A stretch of 30,364 nt of DNA from a virus. The position numbers and the translations under genes were made by a program. The stretch spans positions 1 through 30,364 of IMG/VR virus record IMGVR_UViG_3300023184_000381. One strand, written 5' to 3'. Positions 27,664 through 30,364 of this stretch are shown here, piece by piece. Numbering within the stretch: the first letter of the stretch is position 1; the number at the start of each line of letters is the position of its first letter. The notes beneath the pieces were generated by a model that searched no databases, was not told the DNA's origin, and saw only the letters and a list, made by a program, of their open reading frames with translations.

Positions 27664-30120
27664 ATGAGCTTAACAAAACAACAGTTAGAAGCACTAAATA
27701 ATAATTCGTTTCCTAATAACAATGCGGGAGCAATTACACCTGATATATTAAGACAATATAACACAGCAACAATTGATTCAACTGTCAATCAAGATGTATA
27801 TACAGCAGATAGTGCAAGTTTTTCACAAAGAATAAATTCAGTTGCTAATATTGATACTGCATCTTTTGCAACAACGGGTAGTAACACATTCATAGGTGAC
27901 CAAACAATTGTTGGTAATGTAACTTTCCCTAGCAGTTCTTTTATATCAACAAACAATGTAAGTGGTAATTTATATTTCTCAGCATTGAATGGTGGTATAC
28001 TACATTTAAATGATGATGGTGGTGAAGGTGATGTAATAATTGGATATGTAGGAAGTGCAGGTAAATTAAAAGTAAAAGAAGATTCAGAATTTACTGGAAG
28101 TATATATCAGAGTGGTACATTTTACGCAGACCAAATAGATGTATCATTAGGTGGTATTGTAGGAACAACGGGCTCATTTATAGCAACATTTACAAGTGGT
28201 GGAGTATTAACTTATGCTGATTATCAAAATGTAGCAACAGCATTACAACCTTATATTCAAACGGGTAGCGCAATAGATACAGGTAGTTTATTAACAACTG
28301 CATCTTTCAATTCGTACACTTCATCACAAGATTTTAAGAATACAACATTCGCAACAACAAGTAGTGTAACTGCATTATCTCAATCATTATATTTTACTGA
28401 TACAACTCAAAGTGCTAATATAGCAACTAATAGTTCTTCAATTGGATTACTACAAACATTCTCTGGTTCTCAATATAAAAATGATAGTTCTTCTTTCAAT
28501 AGTAGAATAAATGCAATTACAGGTAGTGGTGGAAGTGGAACAGGAGCAACAACAGGAAGTAATTCATTTACTGGTTCTCAAACAATCAATGGTAATATTA
28601 TTTTAACTGGAAGTAGTGCTGAAATACAAAATGCTAAAAAAGTTGGTATATTTAATTCATTATATAATTTAGATTATAGTTTAGCAATGCCAATACAAAA
28701 TACTATTGGATATATTGATGAATTAAATTTACCACATTATTACAATGGTGGTGTTCAACCAACTATTAGTGCAAGCGCTACAATAAATAATCATAACTTA
28801 GTTAAGGTAACTCCACAGCAATGGTTTAATTTAACTGCAAGTGTGGGAGATAATCATACTGGTATATTATCAGTTGAACAATCTACTGGATGGAATGATA
28901 TTAATAATACGTTTGGAGTACATGGTAACTATGTAACAAGCGGCTCAGTAAATTATATTACACAAAGAGGTTTAAGTAAAATTGGAATATTCCCATTAGG
29001 TGGAAACCCAACACAACCTTATATCGGACAACCTATTTATGTTGATGATAATGGTTATCAATTAACAACAGGATATCCGAGTGGTTCAAGAGTATTAAGA
29101 TATGGTTATGTTGCTTCATTTGAGCAAACAGACCCAATGAATATGTATGTTAGACAAATATTCGTAGACCCTGTTTGGGAGAAAGGAGAAACAATTACAG
29201 ATTTAAATGTTAGTTCATCCCTAAGAGTGACTGGTAGTTTAAATGTGACGGGTTCTACAAATTTTAGTGAATTAACTGGAAGTTTAGCAACATATAGTGC
29301 TAGTGTTAGTAGTAGAATTAATGCAATAACAAGTAGTGCAACAATTAATACTGGCAGTTTTGCAACAACGGGTAGTAATACATTTGTAGGTAATCAAACT
29401 ATAACAGGTAGTTTATCTATTAGTTCATCTATACAAAAAGATGTATTAGTTGAAGGACAATTATGGATTAGTAGTTCAAACTTATTTGCATCTGGAGCAA
29501 CGGTTCAACCACAAATTAATCTTTCTGGTCCAACGCAAGGAACTACATATGGTGCAAGAAGTGGTTCAATGACTATTAGACCAGCAGCAATTACTATACT
29601 AAGAGGTAATACTACTTCTGATTACACAGCAGGTGGTATTAATTCAACTGGACCGGCTTTGGCAAATAGATTACAGGCAGTAACTTCAGCAGAATATACT
29701 TTAGCTGTAACAGATGCTGCTACCTATCAAAATGAATTAAAATTATTAGTAGATACAACAGGTATAGCATTAAAAGATTTTGATAATACATTAAACGATT
29801 ATACAAGTTTCTTAACAATAGCACCTAACGATGGTGTAACAATACCTCCGGTTAAATTCCAAAGAGCAGTTAACTTTACAACTGGTTCTAATCAGCAAGC
29901 AGGAACTGCAACACTTAATGGTGGTAATCCAGGAACTGTGACAGTATCTAACTCATTGGTAACTGCAAACTCAATCATTATGTTAACTAAACAAACTAAT
30001 ACAAATACTAATGCGGGGCCGGTAGTTGTAAGTGCAAAGACTAATGGTAGTTTTACTATAACATCTAATCATAATGGTGATTCAGATACAGTAGGATGGT
30101 TTATCATAAATAACTCATAA
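27664..30120 (+). CDS. Tail fiber / tail appendage protein with repeated ATTGSNTF-x-G units
   Basis: This 818-residue protein starts 'MSLTKQQLEALNNNSFPNNN' with 'AGAITPDILRQYNTATIDS', the N-terminal anchor seen in many phage fibers from aquatic metagenomes. It contains three copies of an ATTGSNTF-x-G-x-QTIxG element at about residues 69, 295 and 567, and shorter 'SFxSRINAIT' coiled-coil-like segments at each. These are fiber shaft repeats. The C-terminal 200 residues are strand-rich and have no repeat, so they may hold the receptor-binding tip. No chaperone or peptidase domain is recognised at the end. It is the longest gene in the genome. Confidence 0.75.
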   Translation: MSLTKQQLEALNNNSFPNNNAGAITPDILRQYNTATIDSTVNQDVYTADSASFSQRINSVANIDTASFATTGSNTFIGDQTIVGNVTFPSSSFISTNNVSGNLYFSALNGGILHLNDDGGEGDVIIGYVGSAGKLKVKEDSEFTGSIYQSGTFYADQIDVSLGGIVGTTGSFIATFTSGGVLTYADYQNVATALQPYIQTGSAIDTGSLLTTASFNSYTSSQDFKNTTFATTSSVTALSQSLYFTDTTQSANIATNSSSIGLLQTFSGSQYKNDSSSFNSRINAITGSGGSGTGATTGSNSFTGSQTINGNIILTGSSAEIQNAKKVGIFNSLYNLDYSLAMPIQNTIGYIDELNLPHYYNGGVQPTISASATINNHNLVKVTPQQWFNLTASVGDNHTGILSVEQSTGWNDINNTFGVHGNYVTSGSVNYITQRGLSKIGIFPLGGNPTQPYIGQPIYVDDNGYQLTTGYPSGSRVLRYGYVASFEQTDPMNMYVRQIFVDPVWEKGETITDLNVSSSLRVTGSLNVTGSTNFSELTGSLATYSASVSSRINAITSSATINTGSFATTGSNTFVGNQTITGSLSISSSIQKDVLVEGQLWISSSNLFASGATVQPQINLSGPTQGTTYGARSGSMTIRPAAITILRGNTTSDYTAGGINSTGPALANRLQAVTSAEYTLAVTDAATYQNELKLLVDTTGIALKDFDNTLNDYTSFLTIAPNDGVTIPPVKFQRAVNFTTGSNQQAGTATLNGGNPGTVTVSNSLVTANSIIMLTKQTNTNTNAGPVVVSAKTNGSFTITSNHNGDSDTVGWFIINNS

Positions 30121-30123
30121 TAT

Positions 30124-30300
30124 ATGAATGAAGATACCGCGATATTAGAAATAATGTTAGAGTTATGTGAAGATGAAAATGAGGATTTGAAGCATGAAAA
30201 TGAATACTTACTCGCATTGACAAGGTATTTGGAATATAAAAACAAAGAATTATATAATGAGTATTATAACTTATTAGACACAAATAAAAGATTAAATTAA
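30124..30300 (+). CDS. Small acidic protein spanning the contig junction
   Basis: This 58-residue, Glu/Asn/Leu-rich protein starts MNEDTAILEIMLELCEDENE and is predicted to be one helix with coiled-coil potential. It follows the fiber gene by 3 bases and is cut by the 126-bp terminal overlap, so its end appears again at 1-62. A fiber-assembly chaperone or attachment helper is possible from position, but no motif supports this. Confidence 0.6.
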   Translation: MNEDTAILEIMLELCEDENEDLKHENEYLLALTRYLEYKNKELYNEYYNLLDTNKRLN

Positions 30301-30364
30301 CCCAAAAATAACAAAAAATAAAAATCAAATTGTTATTAATAGTAAATCAATTATAATATGAACG
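30239..30364. repeat. Terminal direct repeat, right copy
   Basis: These 126 bases are identical to 1-126. See the left copy for interpretation. Removing one copy gives a circle of 30,238 bases in which the small gene 30124-30300 is followed by a promoter-like motif and then the scaffold gene at 120. Confidence 0.95.
30330..30340 (+). promoter_or_regulatory. Duplicate of late promoter-like motif site 1
   Basis: This is the same site as 92-102, repeated by the terminal overlap. It should be counted once in any motif tally. Confidence 0.6.

Overview
The window looks like a complete genome of a small tailed phage (siphovirus-like) infecting a member of the Bacteroidetes, most likely the Flavobacteriia or a relative. 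Bases 1-126 are repeated exactly at 30239-30364, so the contig closes into a circle of about 30,238 unique bases, and one small gene (30124-30300) crosses the junction. Host assignment rests on four things: strong AT bias; start codons preceded by A-rich leaders (AAAAATAAATT-ATG type) with no Shine-Dalgarno sequences; promoters of the Bacteroidetes TTTG / TAnnTTTG type; and structural proteins that read like those of Bacteroidetes siphophages. All supported genes are on the + strand.

Layout, following the circle. Early-looking region (20100-24856): two hairpin terminators end the preceding late unit. A TATCTTTG promoter and the gene at 20480 follow, then small hypothetical genes, a GNAT acetyltransferase and a 419-bp gene-free locus (22042-22460) holding a structured, repeat-containing RNA candidate. 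Next come an HNH-AP2 endonuclease, zinc-ribbon and other small proteins, and a sigma-70-like factor (24051-24605). Late region: terminase (24902-26345), tail assembly chaperone with a -1 frameshift site at a run of nine T (26561-27333), long tail fiber (27664-30120), scaffold, major capsid, tail tube (120-2541), portal, connector, tail terminator and gp10-like genes (3284-7115), and baseplate or adhesin proteins with threonine-rich linkers (7166-12955). It ends with a cassette of two glycosyltransferase-like genes plus an FkbM-like methyltransferase (13014-15332), a short tape measure (15522-17144), an XkdF-type protease (17179-17949) and accessory genes to 20098.

Regulation: the motif TTGTTATTAAT or a one-base variant occurs at nine places, just upstream of each late transcription unit and of the structured RNA candidate. 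It was not found before the early genes, which have host-type promoters instead. The simplest model is that the phage sigma factor is made early and reads the TTGTTATTAAT sites as late promoters. The Thr-rich linkers next to a glycosyltransferase/methyltransferase cassette suggest that virion proteins may be glycosylated.

Not found: DNA polymerase, helicase, primase, integrase, or a recognisable endolysin or holin. Gaps over 300 bases are 2542-2892, 20099-20479 and 22042-22460; each holds terminators, promoters or inverted repeats described below. No tRNA, CRISPR array or insertion sequence was seen. Family assignments are from reading translations and remembered family features, not from database searches.
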